Assembly: GCF_900111765.1 (NCBI RefSeq)
Contig: NZ_FOIB01000007.1
Span: 557,704 to 621,703 of the forward strand
Origin: Myxococcus fulvus
GTDB taxonomy: Bacteria > Myxococcota > Myxococcia > Myxococcales > Myxococcaceae
Length of the DNA stretch: 64,000 nt
Direction: 5' to 3'
Below are positions 46,514-55,127 of this stretch, in pieces (positions within the stretch are counted from its first letter, which is position 1; the number at the start of each line of letters is the position of its first letter). A program made the position numbers and the translations under genes. The notes under the pieces were generated by a model that was not told the DNA's origin, made no database searches, and saw nothing but the letters and a program-made list of their open reading frames with translations.

Positions 46514-48484
46514 TCAGGGCGTCCAGCGCGTGAGCAGGCCGTCGTGTCCTGTCGCCCAGACCTCGCCCGGGCCGAAGCCGCCCAGCGCGTTCACCGTCTC
46601 GGACGGGGTGGCGACGACGCTCCACGCGGTGCCGTTGAAGAAGTGCAGGTCGTTCACCTCCGAGGACGCGGCGTAGATGCCCGTGCGGCCGAACGCGATG
46701 AAGGCGCGCAGGTTCGGCACCGTGCCGCCGTTCACCGTCAACACCGGCTTCGGTGTCCACGCGTCTCGCGACTTCTCCAGGAGGAGCCCGTGGTCGCCCG
46801 CCACGTACACCAGTCTGGACGTGAGCACCTGGACCGCGTTCAGGAGGCCCGTGGTGGTCTCGGGCAGGCCCAGCGCCTCGCGCGTCCAGGTCGTCCCGGT
46901 CTGGGGCGAGCTCCAGGCCGCCGGACGCGACTCGCCGTTCACCATCTCCGCGCCGACCACGAACAGCGACTGGGCCTCCAGTCCGTGGATGGCGCGCAGG
47001 TTCGCCGCGAGCTGGGTGACGATCGTCGGGGCCGGCTGGCTCCCCGCGCCGTGGTCATAGCTCCAGGACAGGACATGCCCCTGGCTGGAGACTCCGTAGA
47101 CGGTGAAGACGTTGCTGTTCGGATCCGTGAAGCCCACCAGTCCGTTGATGGCTGCTGGCTGACCGCTGGGCCGGGTCTCGCAGGCGGTGCTGAGCTCTTC
47201 GGGCATCAGCGTGGCGAATCGTCCGTCGTTCGAGCCCAGGAACACGCGTCCATTGGGCGCGGCCCACGCGGACCTCCAGTTGCCCGCGCAGTTCGTCGCG
47301 GGCCTGAAGGTGTTGTCGTTCACATGGATGACGTGCCCCGTCCGTCCCACGAGCCAGCCCAGTCCCTCGCCATAGTTGGCCACCGCGTCGTAGCGCGCGC
47401 TCGTGTCGTCGAGCACCGTCCGCTCGTTCCAGGCCACCGCGGCGCAGCCCGTCAGCCCATTGTCCACGCCGCCGACGCAGTCGTTGTCCAGGCGGTCGCA
47501 GACCTCGGTGGTGCCGACGAAGGAGACGAGGGAGGTTCCCTCGTCGCAGTCGTTGTTCTCCCGCGTCGCTTCCTGCTCGGGCTCCTCGCAGAAGAACCCC
47601 AGGGAGGTGCCGGCCTCGCCATCCCCGTCGTCATCCGCGAAGTACTCGAAGGTCTGCGCCGTGCTGACACACGTCGCCGCCTCGGTGGACTGGCACTGCC
47701 GGGTGCCCGTGCAGCGCTGCTCCGTGAGGCAGGCGGTGCCCACGCCGAACGCGTCGTTGTCCGAGGCACCATCGCAGTTGTCGTCCTTGCCGTCGCAGCG
47801 GAACTCCTGCTGGTCCGGGTGCACGAGGCGGTCGTCGTCGTCGCAGTCACCCGCGCGCGTCACATGGCCCTGGGGCGGCGCGCACGCCACCTGGGGCGTG
47901 GTGCTGGCATCGCCGTAGCCATCCCCATCCGCGTCCACCCAGTACTGGACCTCGCCCGGCGCGTCGCTCTCGCCCGCGACGCAGTTGTTGTCCACGCCGT
48001 CGCACAGCTCGGTGGCGCCGGGGTGCACGTCCGTGCGCGTGTCGTCGCAGTCGGTGCCCGGGAAGTCGCCCTTCATGGCGAAGAAGCCGTCGTCGTCCAG
48101 GTCCTCGGCGCGCAGATCCAGCTTCAGGTCCGTCAGGTTCTCCTCGGGGAACTGCACGTCCGCGGACTGCCGTGCGATGACGGGGCCCTCGCACGAGCCC
48201 TCATGTGCCTCGGCAATCACCCGGAGGTCCGGACTCCAGCCCGCCTGCTTCAGGATGACGCCGACGCGCGTGTCGCTCCGGGCCTCCGCGTCCACCGTCA
48301 CCACGCCCGACTCCCGGCGCGCTGCATCCCGACGGTCCTCCACGGCCAGCGTCATGCACTTTGGCCGGAAGGTCGCATACGTGATGAAGACCCGGAGCCC
48401 CCCTTCGTTGGTCGAGGTCTTGCTCTTGCAACCCGTCATCGAAAGTGTCAGCAGCGCTACACCCACCAGGAATAAACGCATCAT
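46514..48484 (-). CDS. MopE-type lipoprotein with C-terminal propeller-like region
   Basis: 656 aa from ATG 48484 (ATG 48481 is equivalent). The lipoprotein signal ends at LLTLSMTGC (Cys near residue 20). Residues about 115-320 carry repeats of the putative metal-binding motif of MopE type: GTDCDDTRTDVHPGATELC with DGVDNNC, GDCDDDDRLVHPDQQ with CDGKDDNC, and NDCDEGTSLVSF with CDRLDNDC, separated by DADGDGYGD-like acidic loops. The C-terminal half (about 340-656) is beta-rich with repeated short blades (VYGVSSQGHVLSW, VYVAGDHGLLLEKS, WATGHDGLLTRW). It is likely a surface calcium or copper-binding lipoprotein. It lies 21 bp upstream of the lipid-transport operon and may share its transcript. 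Confidence 0.85.
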   Translation of the reverse strand: MMRLFLVGVALLTLSMTGCKSKTSTNEGGLRVFITYATFRPKCMTLAVEDRRDAARRESGVVTVDAEARSDTRVGVILKQAGWSPDLRVIAEAHEGSCEGPVIARQSADVQFPEENLTDLKLDLRAEDLDDDGFFAMKGDFPGTDCDDTRTDVHPGATELCDGVDNNCVAGESDAPGEVQYWVDADGDGYGDASTTPQVACAPPQGHVTRAGDCDDDDRLVHPDQQEFRCDGKDDNCDGASDNDAFGVGTACLTEQRCTGTRQCQSTEAATCVSTAQTFEYFADDDGDGEAGTSLGFFCEEPEQEATRENNDCDEGTSLVSFVGTTEVCDRLDNDCVGGVDNGLTGCAAVAWNERTVLDDTSARYDAVANYGEGLGWLVGRTGHVIHVNDNTFRPATNCAGNWRSAWAAPNGRVFLGSNDGRFATLMPEELSTACETRPSGQPAAINGLVGFTDPNSNVFTVYGVSSQGHVLSWSYDHGAGSQPAPTIVTQLAANLRAIHGLEAQSLFVVGAEMVNGESRPAAWSSPQTGTTWTREALGLPETTTGLLNAVQVLTSRLVYVAGDHGLLLEKSRDAWTPKPVLTVNGGTVPNLRAFIAFGRTGIYAASSEVNDLHFFNGTAWSVVATPSETVNALGGFGPGEVWATGHDGLLTRWTP

Positions 48485-48679
48485 CAATGCATTCTCCGGC
48501 GCGCCGAGGCGCCCACTGTCGTGACGTCCCGGCGTAGATCCTAGGACATCTGGAACTCCCCCTTAGACCGCCATGCTGGCATCGTCCAGCAGCCCACTCC
48601 GCCGGACTCGCCGTTTCGCTCGTCGGGCCCCAGCACGCACCTGCCGCCCTCCCTCGGCCCGAGCCTCGACTTCCCGCTC

Positions 48680-50113
48680 ATGTCCACTGTCCGAACCGCC
48701 CTCGTCGCGCCCCTGTGTGCCTGGATGGTGCTCTCCCCATCCCAGTCCCAGGCGGCCCAGAGCGACGCTCCCGTGGCCCCCACCCCCTCGCGCGAGGCTG
48801 CGGATTCCGCACCCGGGGCTGCGAAAACCGCACCGCCCGCTGCGGATTCCGCACCGGGGAGCGCCACCTCCACGGGCCCGGCGCTGACGTTCGAGCAGGC
48901 GGTGTCGATGGCGGCCGAGCGCAACGAGTCCGCGCTCGCCGCCCAGCAGCGCGCCGTGGCCGCCCAGGCCCGGGTGTCGCGGGCCCGCGCGTTCTTCTTC
49001 CCGGAGCTGACGGCCACGGGCACGTACACGCGCCGCCCCAACCAGACGACGCGCGAGGTCGGCGGACAGCAGGTCATCATCCAGCGCTACAACGCCTTCG
49101 GCGCGAACCTCGTCGCGCGGATGACGCTCTTCGACGCGCGCGGCTTCCCGCTGTACCGCGCCGCGAAGCGTGAGAGCGAGGCCGCGGGCATGGAGTCGGT
49201 GGAGGCCCGTCGGCAGGTCTCGTTCGAGGCCGCCAACGCGTTCCTCATCACGCTGCAGGAGCAGCAGGTCTTCCAGGCCGCCGAGCAGCGCATCGCCTTC
49301 GCCCGCCAGTCGCTCGCGGACGCGCAGGCCCGCGCCAAGGGGGGACTCGCCAGCACCAACGATGTCACCCGCGCGGAGGTGGAGGTGGCCACCGCGGAGG
49401 TGGAGCTCATCAGCGCCCGCAACCTGGCGCAGACGAGCCGCCTGGAGCTCGGCTTCCTGCTGGTGGAGCCGGTGGAGGGAGCGCTCGCGGCGCCCCAGCA
49501 GCTGCTCGAGGACGCGGCCCGTCCGCTGGACACGCACGACAGCATCATCCCCGGCGCGGTGGAGCGGCGCCCGGACATCCTCGCCGGCCAGCTGCGCGTG
49601 GAGTCGCTGGAGGCCAACGCGTGGGAGCCGCTCGCGAGGCTGCTGCCCGCGCTCGGCGTGTCCGCGACGTACCGGCTCACCAACGAGCAGGGCCTCGCGG
49701 GCCGCACGGGAGATGGCTTCCTGGCCGCGGACCTCACGTGGAACCTCTTCGACGGCGGCGAGCGGTACGCGGAGCGCCACGAGCGGGTGGCCCTGGCGCG
49801 CGCCGCCGAGCTGGAGCTGGAGCAGGGCACCCGCCGCGTGGACGTGGACATCCAGCGGGCCCGGGTGGCCCTGGAGAACGCGCGGGCGGCGCTCACGCAG
49901 AGCGAGCTGGCGACGCGTGCGGCGAAGCAGAACGCGGAGGAGCAGGGCATCCTCTACCGCCAGGGCTTGTCCACGGCGCTGACGCTGGCGGATGCCTCGC
50001 TGCGGCTGTTCGAGGCGGAGGTGGCCCTGGCCCGCAGCCGGTACTCGCTGGGCGTCGCCCTGTTGGGCTTGAGGGCGGCAGTCGGACTCGATCCTTTGGG
50101 GAAGGAACCGTGA
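48680..50113 (+). CDS. TolC-family outer-membrane efflux protein
   Basis: 477 aa. The signal peptide is about residues 1-26 (LVAPLCAWMVLSPSQSQAAQ). A low-complexity Ala/Pro/Ser stretch (two copies close to ADSAPG) runs to about residue 68. Two OEP repeats follow: LTFEQAVSMAAERN and AFFFPELTATGTYTRRP, then AAFA-type helices, and in the second half LLPALGVSATYRLTNEQ and LTWNLFDGGER. It would form the trimeric outer-membrane channel of the tripartite pump encoded with the next two genes. Its stop overlaps the start of the adaptor gene. Confidence 0.93.
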   Translation: MSTVRTALVAPLCAWMVLSPSQSQAAQSDAPVAPTPSREAADSAPGAAKTAPPAADSAPGSATSTGPALTFEQAVSMAAERNESALAAQQRAVAAQARVSRARAFFFPELTATGTYTRRPNQTTREVGGQQVIIQRYNAFGANLVARMTLFDARGFPLYRAAKRESEAAGMESVEARRQVSFEAANAFLITLQEQQVFQAAEQRIAFARQSLADAQARAKGGLASTNDVTRAEVEVATAEVELISARNLAQTSRLELGFLLVEPVEGALAAPQQLLEDAARPLDTHDSIIPGAVERRPDILAGQLRVESLEANAWEPLARLLPALGVSATYRLTNEQGLAGRTGDGFLAADLTWNLFDGGERYAERHERVALARAAELELEQGTRRVDVDIQRARVALENARAALTQSELATRAAKQNAEEQGILYRQGLSTALTLADASLRLFEAEVALARSRYSLGVALLGLRAAVGLDPLGKEP

Positions 50114-51318
50114 AGGTGATGCGACGCGCAGGAACGCTGACCTTGGCCGTGGTGATGCTCGCCATGGGGGCATGCAAGAAGGACGCGGAGGCGTCGAAGG
50201 GCGAGGCTCCCGCGGCGGGCGGAAAGGCGGGCGGTCGCCCCGGTGCTGGCGGCGGCCGAGGCCCCATCCAGTTCCCCGTCGAGGTCGCCGCCGTGGAGGC
50301 CCGCGACGTCGAGTACGTGGTGAACGCGGTGGGCTCCGTGGAGGCCTTCGAGCGGGTGCAGATCACCGCTCGCGTGGCGGGCGCCGTGGAGCGCGTGCTC
50401 TTCATGGAAGGGCAGGCGGTGAAGAAGGGGGACGTGCTCGCTGAAATCGAGCCCGCCCGCTACGCCATCGCCGTGCGCGCGGCCGAGGCCTCGCTCGCCA
50501 AGGCCCGCGCCTCGCTGGTGGAGGCCCAGGCCGGCGCCGAACGTCGCACCGCCGTCAACGAGGCCAGCCCCGGCCTGTTGCCCGCCGAGCAGCTGGAGAC
50601 CTTCACGGCGCGCGCGCGCACCGCGGAGGCGGACGTGGCCTCCGCGCGGGCGCTGCTGGACCAGGCGCAGTTGAACCAGCGCGACGCCTATGTCCGCGCG
50701 CCCATGGACGGCGTGCTCCAGACTCGCACGGTGCAGACGGGCCAGTACGTGCAGCCGGGCCTGGTGCTGGCGACGCTGCTGCGCAGGGACCCGCTGCTCT
50801 TGCGCTTCACGGTGCCGGAGGCGGACGTGGGGCGCATCAAGCCGGGGCTCGCGGCGCGCTTCACGGTGCGCTCGGAGAGCGGCTCCTTCACCGCGAAGAT
50901 CACCCACGTGGCGCAGGCCGCGGACGAGGCGAACCGCCTGGTGCCGGTGACGGCCGAGGTGTCCGCCGAGGACGCGGCGAAGCTGCGGCCCGGTGCGTTC
51001 GCGTCGGTGGCGGTGCCGGTGGAGACGCGCGGCGGCAGCCCGGTGGTGCCGCAGACGGCGGTGCGCGCCAGTGAGCGGGGCTTCCTGGCCTTCGTGGTGG
51101 ATGGCGAGAAGGCGCGCGAGCGGGTGCTGGAGCTGGGCATGCGCACGGCGGACGGTCGGGTGGAGGTCCGCGAGGGGCTCAAGGCGGGCGAGACGCTGGT
51201 CATCCGCGGCGGCGAGGCCCTGCGTGATGGCGTGACGGTGAGGGTGGTGCAGGAGAAGAAGCCCACCCTGACGGCGGAGCCGCGCGCGGAGGATGGCGGC
51301 CAGGGAGCGCGGCGATGA
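50110..51318 (+). CDS. RND efflux periplasmic adaptor (membrane fusion protein)
   Basis: 402 aa from GTG 50110 (GTGA overlap with the TolC gene; AAGGA upstream); ATG 50119 is an alternative. A lipoprotein signal (LTLAVVMLAMGAC) is followed by a Gly/Lys/Pro linker. The lipoyl/barrel-sandwich halves are at about residues 75-110 (GSVEAFERVQITARVAGAVER in part) and 200-220 (VRAPMDGVLQTRTVQTGQYV in part), with a helical hairpin between. The beta-barrel and membrane-proximal domains follow (VVPQTAVRASERG, VEVREGLKAGETLVIRG). It links the inner-membrane pump to TolC. Translational coupling on both sides indicates one complex. Confidence 0.94.
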   Translation: MKVMRRAGTLTLAVVMLAMGACKKDAEASKGEAPAAGGKAGGRPGAGGGRGPIQFPVEVAAVEARDVEYVVNAVGSVEAFERVQITARVAGAVERVLFMEGQAVKKGDVLAEIEPARYAIAVRAAEASLAKARASLVEAQAGAERRTAVNEASPGLLPAEQLETFTARARTAEADVASARALLDQAQLNQRDAYVRAPMDGVLQTRTVQTGQYVQPGLVLATLLRRDPLLLRFTVPEADVGRIKPGLAARFTVRSESGSFTAKITHVAQAADEANRLVPVTAEVSAEDAAKLRPGAFASVAVPVETRGGSPVVPQTAVRASERGFLAFVVDGEKARERVLELGMRTADGRVEVREGLKAGETLVIRGGEALRDGVTVRVVQEKKPTLTAEPRAEDGGQGARR

Positions 51319-54300
51319 ACCTGACGGAAGCGTGCATCAAGAAGCCGGTCCTGGCGTGGATGATCATGGCGGCCACCATCGTCTTCGGACTGGTGGCGGC
51401 GCAGCGCATCGGCATCAGCCAGTTCCCGGACGTCGACTTCCCCACCATCAACATCAGCGTCACGTGGGAGGGCGCCAACCCCGAGGCCGTCGAGACGGAC
51501 GTCATCGAGCCCATCGAGGAGGCGGTGACGCAGGTGGAGGGCGTCACCAGCATCACCTCCAGCGCGCGCCAGGGCGGCGCCAACATCACGGTGGAGCTGG
51601 ACCTGTCGCGCAACGTGGACATGGCGCTGCAGGAGGTCCAGACGAAGATCAGCCAGGCGCAGCGTCAGCTGCCCGAGGACATCGACCCGCCCATCGTCAC
51701 CAAGACGAACCCGGAGGACCAGCCCATCATCCAGGTGGGTGTGTCCGGGCCCTTCTCCCAGCAGGTGGTGAGCGACTTCGCCCGCTACCGCGTGAAGGAG
51801 AAGCTGCAGACGGTGCCGGGCGTGGGCGAGGTGTCCGTCGGTGGCTCGCTGGACCGCAACATCCGCATCTGGGTGGACTCCGCCAAGCTGGACGCGCTCG
51901 GGCTGACGGTGACGGACCTCACCTCCGCGCTCCAGCGCGAGCACGTGGAGCTGCCCGCCGGGCGCATCGAGGCCGAGGGGCGCGAGGTCAACGTGCGCGT
52001 GCTCGGCGAGGCGTTGGATCTGGAGACGCTGCGCGACATCGTCGTGCGCGAGCAGGGTGGCCAGCCGGTGTACCTGCGCGACGTGGCGCTGGTGGAGGAC
52101 GGCTTCGAGGACGTGCGGCGCATGGCGCGCGTCAACGGCACGCCCGCACAGGGCCTGGGCATCCGCAAGCAGCGCGGCGCCAACGCGGTGTCCGTGGCGC
52201 AGGGCGTGCGCGAGGAGCTGGCGCGCATCCAGAAGGACGCCCCGGAGGGGATGGACGTGGCCATCCGCTTCGACACCACCCAGTTCATCGAGGAGAGCGT
52301 CCACGAGATCGAGTTCGAGCTGATGCTGGCCTGCATCCTCACGGCCTTCGTCTGCTGGCTGTTCCTGGGCTCGCTGTCGAGCACGATGAACGTGGTGCTG
52401 GCCATCCCCATGTCGCTGTTGGGGACGGTGGCCGTCATCTACTTCCTGGGCTTCACGCTCAACACCTTCACGCTGCTGGGCCTGGCGCTGGCGGTGGGCA
52501 TCGTGGTGGACGACGCCATCATGGTGCTGGAGAACATCTTCCGACACTCGGAGGAGGGGAAGGACCGGGTGCGCGCGGCGCGCGAGGGCACCGCGGAGAT
52601 CACCTTCGCGGCGCTCGCGGCCACCGCGGCCGTCATCGCCATCTTCCTGCCCGTCGTCTTCATGAAGGGCGTCATCGGCAAGTTCTTCCTCCAGTTCGGC
52701 GTCACGCTGTGCGTGGCGGTGATGCTGTCGTACGTGGAGGCGATCACCCTGGCGCCGGCCCGCTGCGCCCAGCTCTTGAAGACGTCCCGCGAGGGGCGCA
52801 GCAAGATCGGCGTGTGGGTGGACAAGGCCTTCACGAAGCTGGAGCACGCCTATGGCCGGGCGCTCGGGTGGGCGCTGGTGCGGCCGTGGCGGGTGCTGGC
52901 CGGGGCGCTGGTCATCCTGGCGGCGAGCGTGTTCGCCTTCCGCGCGCTGCCCGGTGAGTTCGTGCCGTCGCAGGACCAGAGCCGGCTGATGGTCCGCATG
53001 CAGACGGCGGTGGGCAGCAGCATCGAGGAGACCAACCAGCTCTTCCAGAAGGCGGAGGCGTTCGCCGCCTCGCGGCCGGAGGTGACGAGCGTCTTCGCGT
53101 TGGTGGGCGGTGGGGGTGGCGGCGTGAACTCGGGCTTCATGATGCTCACGCTCAAGCCGCCCGATCAGCGCATGACGCAGTCGGAGTTCCAGCAGGTCCT
53201 GCGCAAGGAGCTCAACGGCTACCCGGGCCTGCGCGCGGTGGTTCAGGATTTGTCGCAGCAGGGCTTCTCCGCGCAGCGTGGCTTCCCGGTGGAGTTCAGC
53301 GTGCGCGGCTCGGACTGGGATGAGCTGGTCAAGGCGAGCCAGGAGATGCGCGACAAGGTCCAGGCCAGCGGCAAGGTGGTGGACGTGGACACCGACTACC
53401 AGCTCGGCATGCCGGAGCTGCGCATCACCCCGGACCGGGCGCGCGCGGCAGACCTGGGCGTGCCGATGCAGACGGTGGCGACGACCATCAACGCGCTGGT
53501 GGGCGGCGTGCGCGTGGGCAAGTACAGCACGGGAGGGCGCCGCATCGACGTGCGCCTGCGCCTGCTCGCGGGTCAGCGCTCGCGTCCGGAGGACCTGGCG
53601 CTGCTCAAGGTGCGCACGGCGAGCGGCGCGCTGGTGCCGCTGTCGGCGCTGGTGTCACAGGAGGAGCGCCCGGCGCTGCAGGCGATTACGCGTCGGGACC
53701 GCGAGCGCGCCATCAGCATCTTCGCCAACGTGGCGCCGGGCTCCAATCAGGAGGAGGCGCTGGCCACGGTGGAGCAGCTGGCGAAGGACCTGCCGGGCGG
53801 TGTGCGCGTGGTGCCGGGCGGCGCGAGCGTGGCGTTCCGCGACTCGATGGGCAGCCTGTTCTTCGCGCTCTTCCTGGGGATTGGCGTCGCGTACATGGTG
53901 CTGGGGGCGCAGTTCAACTCGTTCCTGCATCCGGTCACGGTGCTGACCATTCTGCCGCTGTCGGTGGCGGGCGCGGCCTTCGCGTTGCTCGGCACGGGCA
54001 GCACGCTGAACATCTTCAGCATGATTGGTCTCTTGCTGTTGATGGGCATCGTGAAGAAGAACTCCATCATCCTGGTGGACTACGCGCTCCAGCAGCGGGA
54101 GCTGGGGCTGGGCGCGGTGGAGGCGATGCAGCGCGCGGGGCCGGTGCGCCTGCGGCCCATCCTGATGACGTCCACGGCGACGATGATGGCGGCGGTGCCG
54201 GCGGCGCTGGCGTTGGGCGCGGGCAGCGAGACGCGCGCGCCCATGTCCATCGCGGTGCTCGGCGGGCTGTCGGTCTCCACGGTGCTGAGCCTGGTGGTGG

Positions 54301-54443
54301 TGCCCGCCTTCTACGTGGTCGCCGACCGCATGAAGACGCGGCTGTCCAACTGGCGCGGCAAGCGTCCGGACGACGAGGAGGGCAGCCCCACCGCCCACGG
54401 GAGCCCAGGCGGCGACGAGCCTCGTCCCGCGGCGCACGGCTGA
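51315..54443 (+). CDS. RND multidrug efflux inner-membrane pump (HAE1/AcrB family)
   Basis: 1042 aa from ATG 51315 (ATGA overlap with the adaptor). It has the full AcrB layout: TM1 (WMIMAATIVFGLVAA), a large periplasmic loop, TM2-6 with the proton-relay Asp pair in GIVVDDAIMVLENI (TM4), TM7, a second periplasmic loop, and TM8-12 with the TM10 Lys in GIVKKNSIILVDYAL. The conserved motif FVPSQDQSR and G-rich FALVGGGGGGV are seen. It exports hydrophobic or amphipathic compounds using the proton gradient. The C-terminal tail is short and charged (GKRPDDEEGSP). Substrate range cannot be told. A perfect hairpin follows the gene. Confidence 0.96.
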   Translation: MNLTEACIKKPVLAWMIMAATIVFGLVAAQRIGISQFPDVDFPTINISVTWEGANPEAVETDVIEPIEEAVTQVEGVTSITSSARQGGANITVELDLSRNVDMALQEVQTKISQAQRQLPEDIDPPIVTKTNPEDQPIIQVGVSGPFSQQVVSDFARYRVKEKLQTVPGVGEVSVGGSLDRNIRIWVDSAKLDALGLTVTDLTSALQREHVELPAGRIEAEGREVNVRVLGEALDLETLRDIVVREQGGQPVYLRDVALVEDGFEDVRRMARVNGTPAQGLGIRKQRGANAVSVAQGVREELARIQKDAPEGMDVAIRFDTTQFIEESVHEIEFELMLACILTAFVCWLFLGSLSSTMNVVLAIPMSLLGTVAVIYFLGFTLNTFTLLGLALAVGIVVDDAIMVLENIFRHSEEGKDRVRAAREGTAEITFAALAATAAVIAIFLPVVFMKGVIGKFFLQFGVTLCVAVMLSYVEAITLAPARCAQLLKTSREGRSKIGVWVDKAFTKLEHAYGRALGWALVRPWRVLAGALVILAASVFAFRALPGEFVPSQDQSRLMVRMQTAVGSSIEETNQLFQKAEAFAASRPEVTSVFALVGGGGGGVNSGFMMLTLKPPDQRMTQSEFQQVLRKELNGYPGLRAVVQDLSQQGFSAQRGFPVEFSVRGSDWDELVKASQEMRDKVQASGKVVDVDTDYQLGMPELRITPDRARAADLGVPMQTVATTINALVGGVRVGKYSTGGRRIDVRLRLLAGQRSRPEDLALLKVRTASGALVPLSALVSQEERPALQAITRRDRERAISIFANVAPGSNQEEALATVEQLAKDLPGGVRVVPGGASVAFRDSMGSLFFALFLGIGVAYMVLGAQFNSFLHPVTVLTILPLSVAGAAFALLGTGSTLNIFSMIGLLLLMGIVKKNSIILVDYALQQRELGLGAVEAMQRAGPVRLRPILMTSTATMMAAVPAALALGAGSETRAPMSIAVLGGLSVSTVLSLVVVPAFYVVADRMKTRLSNWRGKRPDDEEGSPTAHGSPGGDEPRPAAHG

Positions 54444-54466
54444 GGCGGGTCGCTCCCATGCCCTGC

Positions 54467-54491
54467 CGCCCCCTGTTCCGCAGGGGGCGGT
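54467..54491 (+). terminator. Terminator hairpin after RND efflux operon
   Basis: A perfect 10-bp stem, CCGCCCCCTG and CAGGGGGCGG, with a 5-nt loop TTCCG starts 23 bp after the pump stop. There is no T-tract. Confidence 0.65.
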
Positions 54492-54609
54492 GTGGCGCAA
54501 GCGACCGACCCTTCGCCGCCCGAGGCGAGCATGCCGGGTGGGTCGTGATCACCGTGACTGACACGCCGCGATGCGAGCGTGTGCCCACGGCGAGCAAGGA
54601 GACGACCCC

Positions 54610-55068
54610 ATGGCGCAGGAGACGGAGCTTCCTCTCAACATCACTCCTGTGAAGGAGCGCGACGAGCCGCTGGACCTCCAGGGGTTCCTGGACGAAATCG
54701 GCAACAGCCAGGAGGTCCGCGTCAACAAGCTGGACGGCCGGACCGCCGCGCACGCCGTGTTGTGCACCCTGGCGCGCAGGCTGTCGGACGGCGAGGACGT
54801 GAAGCTGATGCGCGCGCTCGGCGACGACATTGGCGAGCTCATCGGCGAGTGCACCATCCTGCGCGGGCCCTCCCATGCGAAGCGCATGAAGCGCGAGGAG
54901 TTCATCGCCGACGTGGCGGACCACCTGGGCATCAAGGTGGACCAGGCGTTCCGCGTGATGACGGTGGTGTTCACCGCCGTGAGAGACCGCATCCCCGAGG
55001 ACGAGGTGGCCGCGGTGGCCTCGCAGCTCCCCGCGGACCTGGCGGACAGCTTCCGACGTCCGGTGTAG
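54610..55068 (+). CDS. DUF2267-domain protein
   Basis: 152 aa from ATG 54610, fixed by AAGGAG 8 nt upstream. The helical sequence matches DUF2267 proteins: an N-terminal LDLQGFLDEIG, then AHAVLCTLARRLSDGEDVKLMRAL in part, REEFIADVADHLGI and AVRDRIPEDEVAAVASQLP with LADSFRRPV at the end. The family has two similar helical halves and resembles a compact adaptor. Its biochemical role is not known. It is cytosolic and monocistronic, ending in a hairpin. Confidence 0.85.
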   Translation: MAQETELPLNITPVKERDEPLDLQGFLDEIGNSQEVRVNKLDGRTAAHAVLCTLARRLSDGEDVKLMRALGDDIGELIGECTILRGPSHAKRMKREEFIADVADHLGIKVDQAFRVMTVVFTAVRDRIPEDEVAAVASQLPADLADSFRRPV

Positions 55069-55080
55069 CCCCGTCGTGGG

Positions 55081-55111
55081 CCCGGACCCGGAAAGACTCC
55101 CCGGGGCCGGG
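55081..55111. terminator. Hairpin between convergent genes
   Basis: CCCGGACCCGG (55081-55091) and CCGGGGCCGGG (55101-55111) pair at 10 of 11 positions around a 9-nt loop. It lies between the stops at 55068 and 55128 and can serve both strands. Confidence 0.55.
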
Positions 55112-55127
55112 CGCCGTCCCTCGGTTG

